A DNA stretch of 64,000 bases from Terribium retamae. Lineage in GTDB: Bacteria; Pseudomonadota; Alphaproteobacteria; Rhizobiales; Rhizobiaceae. Below the pieces are notes generated by a model. That model was not told the DNA's origin. It worked only from the letters and a program-made list of their open reading frames with translations, and searched no databases. The stretch is from positions 46,057 through 110,056 of the forward strand of contig NZ_JAKREW010000018.1 of NCBI RefSeq assembly GCF_022347545.1, given 5' to 3'. Made by a program: the position numbers and the translations under genes. How positions within the stretch are numbered: position 1 is the stretch's first letter; each line of letters starts with the position of its first letter. Shown here piece by piece: positions 25,671 to 33,314 of this stretch.

Positions 25671-25843
25671 GCTGCCCCTCATCGCCCTGCCGGGCACTTC
25701 TCCCCGTATAGTGACGGGGAGAAGGACGCTGTCGCCCCGGATTTCGCCAATCGCCAACGTTGCAGAATGGACGCCAGCGTTGCGGCCAGCTTCCTTCTCC
25801 CCGTTCACGGGGAGAAGTGCCCGGCAGGGCGATGAGGGGCAGC
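25671..25843. repeat. Nested-palindrome intergenic repeat (MITE-like), best copy
   Basis: 173-bp element with perfect 37-bp terminal inverted repeats (25671-25707 and 25807-25843) beginning GCTGCCCCTCATCGCCCTGC. Each end also contains its own smaller hairpin, CTTCTCCCCGT...ACGGGGAGAAG (25698-25725 and 25794-25817). The unpaired core holds GATTTCGCCAATCGCCAACG. No coding capacity and no transposase. It lies inside the transport-catabolism operon, between permease and kinase genes, so its RNA would fold into a large cruciform in the transcript. Related copies: 8281-8440, 11868-12075 and 14005-14120. Confidence 0.85.
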
Positions 25844-25904
25844 GCAGACGGTCGCCATCCATCGGCCCCATCCCCATCGGCCCCATCCCTATCGGAATGC
25901 ATTC

Positions 25905-26852
25905 ATGAAAAAGATCATCACCATCGGCGAGATCGTCGTCGAGATCATGGCTGTCGAGCCGGGGCACGGGTTCACCAGCGCCATCCCGCTCATCGGTCCG
26001 TTCGCTTCCGGTGCGCCGGCGATCTTCATCGACCAGGTTGCCAAGCTCGGCCAGCCCTGCGGCATCGTCAGCGCCGTCGGCAATGACGACTTCGGCGTGC
26101 TCAATGTCGAGCGGCTGCGCCGCGACGGCGCCGATGTCTCGGCCATCGGCATCCATCCGACGGCGGCCACCGGCAGCGCCTTCGTGCGCTACCGGCCGGA
26201 CGGCAACCGCGATTTCATCTACAACATCCGCCACAGCGCTTGCAGCGCCATCGGCTTGACGCCTGAGGCCGAAGCGCTCATCGACGGCGCCGACCACCTG
26301 CACATCATGGGCTCCGCGCTGTTCTTCGACGGCATCGTGTCGGCGATCTTCGCGGCGACGCGGCGCATCAAGGCCAAGGGCGGCACCGTCTCCTTCGATC
26401 CCAACATCCGCAAGGAGATGCTGGACCTGCCCGGCATGCGCGAAGCGCTCGCCCATGCGCTCGAAAACACCGACCTGTTCATGCCGAGCGGTCCGGAGAT
26501 GTTCCTGTTCACCAAGGCAATCGACGAGCCGGCGGCGATCGCCGAACTGCTCGAGCGCGGCATCAAGGCTGTTGTCATCAAGCGCGGTGCCGACGGCGCC
26601 AGCTATTTCGACCGCAACGGCGAAATGTCCGCCCCAGCCTTCAAGGTCGAGGAGGTCGACCCGACCGGCGCCGGCGACAGCTTCGGCGCAGCCTTCGTCA
26701 CCTGCTGGCTGCGCGGCATGGCGCCCGGCAAAGCGCTCACCGTCGCCAACGCTACCGGCGCGCGCGCCGTCAGCGTCAAGGGACCGATGGAGGGCACCTC
26801 CACCATGGCCGAGATCGAAACATTCCTGACCAGCCAAGGAGTTGCGGCATGA
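25905..26852 (+). CDS. PfkB-family sugar kinase, tagatose kinase-like
   Basis: 315-aa ribokinase/PfkB carbohydrate kinase. The N-terminus ITIGEIVVEIMAVEPGHGFT and GPFASGAPAIFIDQVAKLGQ match the group annotated as tagatose kinase. The C-terminal PfkB signature VDPTGAGDSFGAAFVTCWLR (residues about 251-270) contains the anion hole and catalytic Asp. Expected reaction: ATP-dependent phosphorylation of a ketose, probably D-tagatose to D-tagatose-6-phosphate. It overlaps the downstream GatZ/KbaZ gene by 4 bp (26849-26852). Substrate specificity is inferred from family resemblance and the neighbour. Confidence 0.88.
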   Translation: MKKIITIGEIVVEIMAVEPGHGFTSAIPLIGPFASGAPAIFIDQVAKLGQPCGIVSAVGNDDFGVLNVERLRRDGADVSAIGIHPTAATGSAFVRYRPDGNRDFIYNIRHSACSAIGLTPEAEALIDGADHLHIMGSALFFDGIVSAIFAATRRIKAKGGTVSFDPNIRKEMLDLPGMREALAHALENTDLFMPSGPEMFLFTKAIDEPAAIAELLERGIKAVVIKRGADGASYFDRNGEMSAPAFKVEEVDPTGAGDSFGAAFVTCWLRGMAPGKALTVANATGARAVSVKGPMEGTSTMAEIETFLTSQGVAA

Positions 26853-28144
26853 GCGCGACAAGCAGGTTAGCCGGCCTTCCGGCCCGCTTCGCGCGAGGCG
26901 AACGCGGTGGCATCACCTCGATCTGCTCGGCCCATCCAATTGTCATCGAGGCTGCCCTGCTGGAAGGCATCGCCACCGGCTGCGACGTGCTGATCGAAGC
27001 CACCTGCAACCAGGTCAATCAGGAAGGTGGTTATACCGGCATGACGCCGGCCGACTTCCGCCAGTTCGTCGAGGACATCGCAACGCGTCTCGGTTTCGAC
27101 ACCAGCCGCCTGATCCTCGGCGGCGATCATCTCGGTCCCAATCCGTGGAAACACTTGCCCGCCGACGAGGCGATGCAGCGCGCCGATGTCATGATGGACG
27201 CTTTCGTTCGCGCCGGCTTCACCAAGATTCACCTCGACACCTCGATGGGCTGTCTTGGCGAACCGGTGGCGCTGCCGGATGCGGTCACGGCGGAACGCGC
27301 CGCACGGCTTGCCAGGATCGCGGAACAGGCGGCGGTCGAGGCAGGCTACGACCTGCCGGTCTACATCATCGGCACCGAGGTGCCGATCCCGGGAGGCGCG
27401 ATGGAAGCGCTCGACCATCTGGAGCTCACCAAGCCGGCTGCCGCCATCGAGACGGTCGAGGTCCATCGCCGCGCCTTCGCCGCACTCGGGCTTCAGGATG
27501 CTTTTTCCCGCGCCATCGGCGTGGTGGTGCAGCCGGGCGTCGAGTTCGGCAACGAGAATGTCGTCGTCTATGACAGCGCCAAGGCGACGGCGCTGAGCGG
27601 CGTGCTCAGGCAGATGCCGCAATTCGTCTTCGAGGCGCATTCGACCGACTACCAGCCGCAGCAGGCGCTGGCGGCTCTCGTCCATGACGGCTTCGCCATC
27701 CTCAAGGTCGGCCCCGGCCTCACCTTCGCGCTGCGCGAGGCGCTGTTCGGCCTCGACCAGATCGCTGCCTTCCTCGATCGCCTGCCGGAAGAGGAGACCT
27801 TGCGCGGCAAGATGGAGAAGCTGCTCCTGGCCGAGCCGAAGAACTGGGAGAAATATTATCATGGCGATGCCGACGACCTGCGTCTGCAGCGCCATTTCTC
27901 CTACAGCGACCGCATCCGTTATTACTGGCCGCATCCGCAAGCTTCGGCAGCCGTCGACGCCTTGCTGAAGCGACTGGAGGGCCGCACCATTCCCGAGACC
28001 CTGATCAGCCAGAACCTGGCGACGCTCTATCCCGCCGTGGCGGCCGGCAAGGTCAGCGCAACCCCTCACGCCTTGATGGTCGAGGCCGTGCGCAATGTCG
28101 TGCGCAGCTACAACCGCGCTGCTTTGTCGCTGCAGCCGGCGTGA
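26849..28144 (+). CDS. GatZ/KbaZ-family protein (tagatose-phosphate epimerase or aldolase subunit)
   Basis: 431-aa class II tagatose-bisphosphate aldolase non-catalytic-subunit family protein. Markers: GGITSICSAHPIVIEAAL, IEATCNQVNQEGGYTGMTPA, LILGGDHLGPNPWKHLPADE, HLDTSMGCLGEPVAL, YIIGTEVPIPGGAMEALDHL and FSYSDRIRYYWPHPQA. In enterobacteria GatZ/KbaZ partners GatY/KbaY aldolase. No aldolase gene occurs here. Work on Agrobacterium galactitol/altritol catabolism described a GatZ-family member acting as tagatose-6-phosphate 4-epimerase, giving fructose-6-phosphate; the kinase-GatZ pair without GatY fits that. Its start overlaps the kinase stop (ATGA). Last gene of the operon; convergent with the TIGR02444 gene, 7 bp between stops. 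Confidence 0.88.
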   Translation: MSATSRLAGLPARFARGERGGITSICSAHPIVIEAALLEGIATGCDVLIEATCNQVNQEGGYTGMTPADFRQFVEDIATRLGFDTSRLILGGDHLGPNPWKHLPADEAMQRADVMMDAFVRAGFTKIHLDTSMGCLGEPVALPDAVTAERAARLARIAEQAAVEAGYDLPVYIIGTEVPIPGGAMEALDHLELTKPAAAIETVEVHRRAFAALGLQDAFSRAIGVVVQPGVEFGNENVVVYDSAKATALSGVLRQMPQFVFEAHSTDYQPQQALAALVHDGFAILKVGPGLTFALREALFGLDQIAAFLDRLPEEETLRGKMEKLLLAEPKNWEKYYHGDADDLRLQRHFSYSDRIRYYWPHPQASAAVDALLKRLEGRTIPETLISQNLATLYPAVAAGKVSATPHALMVEAVRNVVRSYNRAALSLQPA

Positions 28145-28151
28145 CCTCTCG

Positions 28152-28679
28152 TCATTCCACGGTCTGGAGCACTGCGGCTACGATCGTGTTGACTTCCGGG
28201 GGAACGCGCTCCGTTCGTCCGGGGTCGTAGAGGTCGAGGACAGTCACGGTGATCTCGCTCAATCCGTCGAGGTCGATGAGCCTGGGACCGGGCAGTATGT
28301 CGCTCAGCATCTGCTCAAGGACGTCCGCCTCGACCCGCTCTGCTTCGAGCTCAGCCGCCTTGACGTGCTCTCGCAGGCTGGGCACGCGTGGCTGGGACGC
28401 GAGCCACTGGTGGGACTTCATAGTGCGCCTTGCTTCCCGCAGAGGTAGTATAGCAGCTTCGCGCCAGATGCGGCAGTTCCGGTCGAATGCCTGGATTTGT
28501 TCCAGGCCCGGAACGCGACCGGAGACGCCGCCATGCAGCACCGCCAGCATTAGGGGAATGTCCAGCCCATGGGCTTCCTGCAATCGAAGGCACGCCGCGG
28601 CGATACCGGGACGCGCGTAGACGCTGAGCATGAATGGCCAGAGATCAAGCCGGGTTTTGTCTGTGTCGGCCTTTTCCAT
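28152..28679 (-). CDS. TIGR02444-family protein of unknown function
   Basis: About 175 aa. The N-terminal ~110 residues match the TIGR02444 (DUF2390) pattern: LDLWPFMLSVYARPGIAAAC, LRLQEAHGLDIPLMLAVLHG, then WREAAILPLREARRTMK. The C-terminal third (DVLEQMLSDILPGPRLIDLD, VTVLDLYDP) is helical and less familiar. The ATG at 28679 gives a start close to the family N-terminus; 28697 is an alternative. It reads in the same direction as UbiX, whose stop is at 28734, with a gap of about 55 bp, so it could be the last gene of the GntR-UbiD-UbiX operon. No enzymatic motif is seen. Confidence 0.75.
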   Translation of the reverse strand: MEKADTDKTRLDLWPFMLSVYARPGIAAACLRLQEAHGLDIPLMLAVLHGGVSGRVPGLEQIQAFDRNCRIWREAAILPLREARRTMKSHQWLASQPRVPSLREHVKAAELEAERVEADVLEQMLSDILPGPRLIDLDGLSEITVTVLDLYDPGRTERVPPEVNTIVAAVLQTVE

Positions 28680-28733
28680 GGCTTGGGCCCCTGGCATATC
28701 GGGCTGGACGATTTCGTCCGGCCGCCGTTTTTC

Positions 28734-29333
28734 TCATTGCGCAAGCAGCGTGTCGCGAACGCTCTCCTTGAGCCCGCCCCATCGCTTGATAGCACCCGTA
28801 TCGATGTCGAACAGGTCCAGCGCCCGCGCGATGGAGTGGCTGACGATGTCGTCGACACTCGCCGGCTTGGTGTAGAAGGCCGGGACGGGCGGCATGATGA
28901 TCGCACCCATTTGCGTGAGGCGGACCATCGTTTCCAGATGCCCGAGATGAAGCGGGGTTTCGCGCACCATCAGGACAAGGCGTCGGCGTTCCTTGAGCAC
29001 GACATCGGCGGAGCGGCTCATCAGGCTGGAGGTGATCCCGGTGCTGATCTCCGACATGGTCTTCACCGAACATGGAGCGACGAGCATTCCCATAGTGCGA
29101 AACGATCCCGAGGCGATGGTGGCGCCTACATCGGCCACCGGATGGATCACATCGGCGCGCCCCTCGAGGCCGGCCTTGTTCAGGCCGAGCTCCTGATGAA
29201 GCGTCAGCATGGCTGAGCGGGAGACCACGAGATGTGTCTCGACCCCGGCGGATCGCGCCATCTCCAGCGCCGCGAGGCCGTACGCTGCCCCCGATGCGCC
29301 GGAGATGCCGATGATGAGTCGCCGCGAGGTCAC
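28734..29333 (-). CDS. ubiX: UbiX flavin prenyltransferase
   Basis: 199-aa flavoprotein that prenylates FMN with dimethylallyl phosphate to make prenylated FMN, the cofactor UbiD decarboxylases need. Markers: RLIIGISGASGAAYGLAALE (FMN-binding P-loop-like Ser/Gly segment), SFRTMGMLVAPCSVKTMSEI, RRLVLMVRETPLHLGHLETM (substrate-binding Arg-Glu segment) and MGAIIMPPVPAFYTKPASVD. Length is normal. It starts 2 bp after the UbiD stop (29336), so the two are co-translated. This dedicated copy supplies the adjacent UbiD. Confidence 0.95.
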   Translation of the reverse strand: MTSRRLIIGISGASGAAYGLAALEMARSAGVETHLVVSRSAMLTLHQELGLNKAGLEGRADVIHPVADVGATIASGSFRTMGMLVAPCSVKTMSEISTGITSSLMSRSADVVLKERRRLVLMVRETPLHLGHLETMVRLTQMGAIIMPPVPAFYTKPASVDDIVSHSIARALDLFDIDTGAIKRWGGLKESVRDTLLAQ

Positions 29334-29335
29334 GG

Positions 29336-30661
29336 CTACCGGCCCGGGAACCAGTCTTCGGACCGCACCGTGTCAGCCAGCCGCAGGCGCTTGCGTTCAA
29401 ACTCGGCTTCACGCCCCCAGGGCTTCGTTGCATCCACGAGCAGCCGGCCCCAATGGTCCTTCTGCTCGTCGCGATAGAAGGAAGGTGTTTCCGGGATGAT
29501 CATCATGTCCTTGTCGGGGCGGCAGCGGGTCAGGATGGCCCATTGCACATCGTCCATGCTGTAGATGTTCACATCGGTGTCGACGACGGTGATCTGCTTG
29601 GCCCAGATCGGTTCTGCGCCGATCGTCGCCAGCATGACCTGGCGAGCATGGCCCTCGAACCGCGGCTCGATCTGCACGATTGCATGGTTGACGAAGGGCT
29701 GGCACGTCACATTGACGATTCCCGGCAGCGCGGCGCTGAGGCGCTGGTAGATATTGGCCGACACCGAAAGTTCCAGCGTCAGCACCTCCTCGGGCGAGCC
29801 GCAGAGGATCGAGTGGAACAATGCGTCCTTGCGCACGGTGACGCCCAACACTTCGAAGACGGCGTTGGGGCCAACCGGCACGTAGTAACCCATGAACTCG
29901 CCGAAAGGACCTTCCGGACGACGCTCGTTGGGCAGGAAGCGGCCTTCGATGACGACTTCGGTCTCGGCAGGCACCTCGAGATCGATGTGGTTGCATTTGC
30001 GCATCGCGATCGGCCGCCCGCGCAGGCGGGCTGCCACTTCGAGCTCGTCCACATCGTAAGGCAGCGGCGCCGCCGCGGTCAGGAAGGCGTGGGCAGGCGG
30101 ACCGATGAGCATGGCAGCTTCAAGCGGCTTGCCCATCTTCTCGGCCTTCTCATGGTAGATGGTCAGATGATGACGCGGGGCGAGGCGGCAACGCAGCTCG
30201 CTGTCGTTGATATACATCGACCGGTGGTAAGACAGGTTGCCGACCCCGGTCTCGGGGTCCTTGGCGATGAACATGGCCGAGGTGAAGTAGGCAGCTCCGT
30301 CCTTGTCGGAATAGGTTATGAGCGGCAGGTCCGAAAGCTTGACTTGTTCGTAAGCAGGAAGCTCCGTTGCCGGAACGAGCGGCTCCTTTAACTCCGACGT
30401 GCCCAACGAGGCGAGCTTGCTCCATTGACGGCAGAAGTCGCCGGCATCGATGCCGATGACCTCGCCCAGCCGTTCGCGCGTGCTGTAGACATTGGTCACG
30501 ACGGGGAACCGGGTTCCCTTCACATTGGTGAACAGCACCGGCTTGGCCCATTTTTTCTGGGCCAGCTGGGTGACCGCGGCAAGCTCATGGGCGGGATCGA
30601 CCTCGCGATCGACCCGCAGGACATCCCCGCGCTCTTCAAGCTTGCGGACAAACTCTCTCAT
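29336..30661 (-). CDS. ubiD: UbiD-family prenyl-FMN-dependent decarboxylase
   Basis: 441-aa reversible (de)carboxylase, shorter than 490-aa E. coli UbiD but typical of the catabolic group. Markers: VGNLSYHRSMYINDSELRCR (prFMN/metal region), RHHLTIYHEKAEKMGKPLEA, and the signature RRPEGPFGEFMGYYV holding the conserved acidic catalytic residues. Late motifs include VNVTCQPFVNHAIVQIEPRF and VDTDVNIYSMDDVQWAILTR. It lies between its GntR regulator (15-bp gap) and UbiX. UbiD enzymes decarboxylate aromatic, heteroaromatic or alpha,beta-unsaturated acids; which acid is not evident. Neighbouring oxidase and aldehyde dehydrogenase could produce the carboxylate. Confidence 0.93.
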   Translation of the reverse strand: MREFVRKLEERGDVLRVDREVDPAHELAAVTQLAQKKWAKPVLFTNVKGTRFPVVTNVYSTRERLGEVIGIDAGDFCRQWSKLASLGTSELKEPLVPATELPAYEQVKLSDLPLITYSDKDGAAYFTSAMFIAKDPETGVGNLSYHRSMYINDSELRCRLAPRHHLTIYHEKAEKMGKPLEAAMLIGPPAHAFLTAAAPLPYDVDELEVAARLRGRPIAMRKCNHIDLEVPAETEVVIEGRFLPNERRPEGPFGEFMGYYVPVGPNAVFEVLGVTVRKDALFHSILCGSPEEVLTLELSVSANIYQRLSAALPGIVNVTCQPFVNHAIVQIEPRFEGHARQVMLATIGAEPIWAKQITVVDTDVNIYSMDDVQWAILTRCRPDKDMMIIPETPSFYRDEQKDHWGRLLVDATKPWGREAEFERKRLRLADTVRSEDWFPGR

Positions 30662-30675
30662 ACCAACCTCCGAAA

Positions 30676-31434
30676 TCAGCGACCCTTGCCTGGCGCGCTA
30701 AGAATGCGATTCGTTCGCGCTTCATGGGTCGAACGCAGGCGATAGCGGTCGCCGGGATAGATGAAGCGGCTGCGGGTGACCGGAATGCCGTCACGCCATG
30801 TTGAGCGATCGAGCAGCAGGCAGGGCTGGCTCGCGTCGATCTGCAGGAAGTTGCGCACGTCTTCATCCGGGCGGATCGCCCGGATGGTGTTGTCGATCGT
30901 CGTCACCGTGGTCTCGCGCAGCAGCCAGTTGTGCGGCGTGACGTTGGTGAAGTCCTGCTCGATGTAGCCGGGCGCTTCCGCCCCGTTGACGTAACGATCT
31001 TCGAGCTGGATCGGTGTCCCGTCTTCGAGGTGGATCAGTCGCGAGAAGAAGACCACGTCCTCGGGGGGCAGCTGCAGCATGTTGCGGCCGGGACTGTCCT
31101 TGCCGAGGATCGAGTGTTGCAGGACCCGGCAGCTGTGGGCTCCGCCGGATACCGAAATCTCCTCCGTGATGTCCGGCAGGCTGAATATCGCGCATTGCAT
31201 GCGCGGCCCGATGACAAAGGTGCCACGGCCCTGAACGCGCACGAGCAGGCCATCGGCCTGCAGCTCGCGCAGCGCCCTTCGCACCGTCAGCCGGGAGGCT
31301 CCGAATTCCCCGGCGAGATCTCCCTCGGACGGAACCTGGAAGTTGGCGGGCCATTCCTCCGTTTCGATGCGGCGATCGATGGCTGTCTTGATCTGCTCGT
31401 AGAGGGGTTGGTCGTTGGTCACGCGCTTGTCCAT
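30676..31434 (-). CDS. GntR-family regulator, HutC/UTRA subfamily
   Basis: 252-aa regulator. The N-terminal winged HTH reads QPLYEQIKTAIDRRIETEEW then GEFGASRLTVRRALRELQAD. The C-terminal UTRA ligand domain has VFFSRLIHLEDGTPIQLEDR, YIEQDFTNVTPHNWLL and a late LLLDRSTWRDGIPVTRSRFI, all typical of HutC-type effectors (small carboxylates or amino-acid derivatives). Its start codon overlaps a perfect palindrome at 31434-31447, implying autoregulation. It leads the UbiD-UbiX operon and is divergent from the ALDH-ABC-oxidase operon, with matching TGATATCA sites at the far side, so it probably controls both. Confidence 0.92.
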   Translation of the reverse strand: MDKRVTNDQPLYEQIKTAIDRRIETEEWPANFQVPSEGDLAGEFGASRLTVRRALRELQADGLLVRVQGRGTFVIGPRMQCAIFSLPDITEEISVSGGAHSCRVLQHSILGKDSPGRNMLQLPPEDVVFFSRLIHLEDGTPIQLEDRYVNGAEAPGYIEQDFTNVTPHNWLLRETTVTTIDNTIRAIRPDEDVRNFLQIDASQPCLLLDRSTWRDGIPVTRSRFIYPGDRYRLRSTHEARTNRILSAPGKGR

Positions 31435-31447
31435 AATGATATCATTA
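31434..31447. promoter_or_regulatory. GntR operator 1 (TAATGATATCATTA)
   Basis: Perfect 14-bp palindrome overlapping the regulator start codon. The core TGATATCA recurs at 31643-31650 on the other side of the divergent region. Placement suggests autorepression of the GntR-UbiD-UbiX operon. Confidence 0.75.
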
Positions 31448-31629
31448 TTCCTTCGATAACTCTCATATACACACCGCCAACATCAAGCCCAATTTTCGAT
31501 CGATTTCGTCATGGCAACCCGACATAGCTCAAAATCGGCCACTTTCCATGCTTTTTTGCGAATTTCTGCCGTTTCCCATTATTTTTCGACCTTCATAATC
31601 TTGCCGGTTGACATCTAAAAAAATATCAG

Positions 31630-31652
31630 ATCACTTTTAAAGTGATATCACT
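31630..31652. promoter_or_regulatory. GntR operator 2, overlapping palindromes before ALDH operon
   Basis: Two perfect palindromes overlap: ATCACTTTTAAAGTGAT (31630-31646) and AGTGATATCACT (31641-31652). The second shares the TGATATCA core of the site at 31434-31447. They lie about 75-95 bp upstream of the ALDH start at 31726. The 290-bp divergent region between the operators is AT-rich promoter DNA with no gene. Confidence 0.7.
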
Positions 31653-31725
31653 AATTGGCTGATTGCATCTGGCAATGGTGCCCGAAGCAATCCGCCGGCG
31701 CAGAAGTCAGTACCAAGGAGGGGTC

Positions 31726-33216
31726 ATGCCGACCGAAAGCCTGCCAAAACTATCCATGTATATCGGCGGCGAATGGGTGGCCCCTGCCTCAGGGGCGTAT
31801 ATCGAAACCGTGGATCCTTTCACCGCGAAGCCATGGGCCCTGGTGCCGCGCGGCAATGCGGAGGACGCCGACCGAGCCGTCCGCGCCGCACACAAGGCAT
31901 TTACTGAAGGTCCCTGGCGTACGATGCATCCGAGCTTGCGCGGCCGCATCATCCAGCGCTTCGCCGAGCTGATCGAGGAAAACGCCGACGCGCTTGCCGA
32001 GATCGAGGTTCGCGACAATGGCCGGCTGCTGGCCGAGATGCGGCACCAGATCCGTTATATCCCGCGCTGGTATCACTACTATGCAGGCCTTGCCGACAAG
32101 ATCGAGGGTGCGGTCCATCCTTGCGACAAGAACGCGTTGAGTTTTTCGCGCCACGAACCGCTCGGCGTTTGCGTCGGCATCGTGCCGTGGAACGCGCCGC
32201 TCTTCCTCTTCTCTCTCAAGGCGGCGCCGGCTCTGGCTGCCGGCTGCACATTGGTTATGAAGCCGGCCGAATATACATCGGCAACCGCGATCAAGCTGAT
32301 GGAACTGGTCGAGAAGGCGGGCTTTCCGGCGGGCGTGATCAACGTCGTCACCGGTTATGGATCGGAGGTTGGTGAGCCGCTGGTGACCCATGAACTCACA
32401 CGCCATGTCGGCTTCACCGGCTCCACCAGGACAGGCGCGCATCTCTATTCGCTGGCGGCAAAGGACATCAAACGCGTCAGCCTGGAGCTCGGCGGCAAGT
32501 CTCCGAACATCGTTTTCGACGATGCCAATCTGGACAATGCCGTTCGTGGCGTCGTGGGCGGCATCTTCGGCGCAGTGGGTCAGACCTGCATCGCGGGCTC
32601 GCGCCTTCTGCTGCACCGCAAGGTCCATGACCAGTTCCTCGAGAAGCTTGCGGCCTTCACGAAGACAGCACGGATCGGCGATCCCAGGCACGCCGACACG
32701 CGCATCGGTCCGATCGCCAATTCTATGCAATATGAGAAGGTCCTCGGCTATATCGACATCGCCGTCCAGGAAGGCGCCCACCTGATCCTCGGAGGCAAGC
32801 GTCCCGACATCGCCGAATGTGAGGCCGGATACTTCGTGGAGCCGACGATCTTTGCCGGCGTCAACAACGACATGCGCATCGCGCGTGAGGAAGTCTTCGG
32901 TCCCGTCCTTGCGGCGATCCCGTTCGATGAGCCGGAAGAAGCCATCGCGGTCGCGAATGACAGCGAGTTCGGCCTGGCGGCCGGCGTCTGGACCGCGGAC
33001 ATGCGCCGCGCGATCCTGATGTCCGAGCGCCTGGAAGCCGGCAGCGTGTGGGTCAACACTTATCGGGACGTGTCCTACACCACCCCCTTTGGGGGCTACA
33101 AAAAGAGCGGTATCGGCCGCGAGAACGGCATCGAGGGGATCCGTGAGTTCTTGCAGACCAAAGCCGTCTGGCTCTCGACCGCGGAAGAGATCGCCAACCC
33201 CTTCGTCATCGGCTGA
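31726..33216 (+). CDS. NAD(P)-dependent aldehyde dehydrogenase
   Basis: 496-aa ALDH-superfamily enzyme. Start at 31726 follows AAGGAGGGG. Catalytic features: oxyanion Asn156 in GIVPWNAPLF, general base Glu254 in VSLELGGKSPN, nucleophile Cys288 in GAVGQTCIAGSR, cofactor-binding FTGSTRTGAHL, and late EEVFGPVLAAIPF and FGGYKKSGIGREN. It oxidises an aldehyde to a carboxylate, probably one released from the imported amine or amino acid by the FAD oxidase downstream, upstream of UbiD decarboxylation. The operon order is ALDH, binding protein, permease, ATPase, oxidase. Specific aldehyde unknown. Confidence 0.93.
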   Translation: MPTESLPKLSMYIGGEWVAPASGAYIETVDPFTAKPWALVPRGNAEDADRAVRAAHKAFTEGPWRTMHPSLRGRIIQRFAELIEENADALAEIEVRDNGRLLAEMRHQIRYIPRWYHYYAGLADKIEGAVHPCDKNALSFSRHEPLGVCVGIVPWNAPLFLFSLKAAPALAAGCTLVMKPAEYTSATAIKLMELVEKAGFPAGVINVVTGYGSEVGEPLVTHELTRHVGFTGSTRTGAHLYSLAAKDIKRVSLELGGKSPNIVFDDANLDNAVRGVVGGIFGAVGQTCIAGSRLLLHRKVHDQFLEKLAAFTKTARIGDPRHADTRIGPIANSMQYEKVLGYIDIAVQEGAHLILGGKRPDIAECEAGYFVEPTIFAGVNNDMRIAREEVFGPVLAAIPFDEPEEAIAVANDSEFGLAAGVWTADMRRAILMSERLEAGSVWVNTYRDVSYTTPFGGYKKSGIGRENGIEGIREFLQTKAVWLSTAEEIANPFVIG

Positions 33217-33225
33217 TGGCGATGG

Positions 33226-33250
33226 GTCCGGCAGCCGCAGGCGGCCGGAC
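33226..33250 (+). terminator. Hairpin between ALDH and amino-acid-binding protein genes
   Basis: GTCCGGC pairs perfectly with GCCGGAC across an 11-base loop, 10 bp after the ALDH stop. No T-tract follows, so this is probably a processing or stability element within the operon rather than a terminator. Confidence 0.4.
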
Positions 33251-33314
33251 AGAATGAAGCAGGTCCCGGCTGCGAACGGGCAGGCGGGGGCATAACAACA
33301 ATGGGAGACTGGTA

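Noticed and set aside
24615..26861. Long minus-strand open frame (about 750 codons) over the permease and kinase genes
   Set aside because: Rich in Asp/His/Arg repeats and crosses a non-coding repeat element; the plus-strand genes are clearly real.
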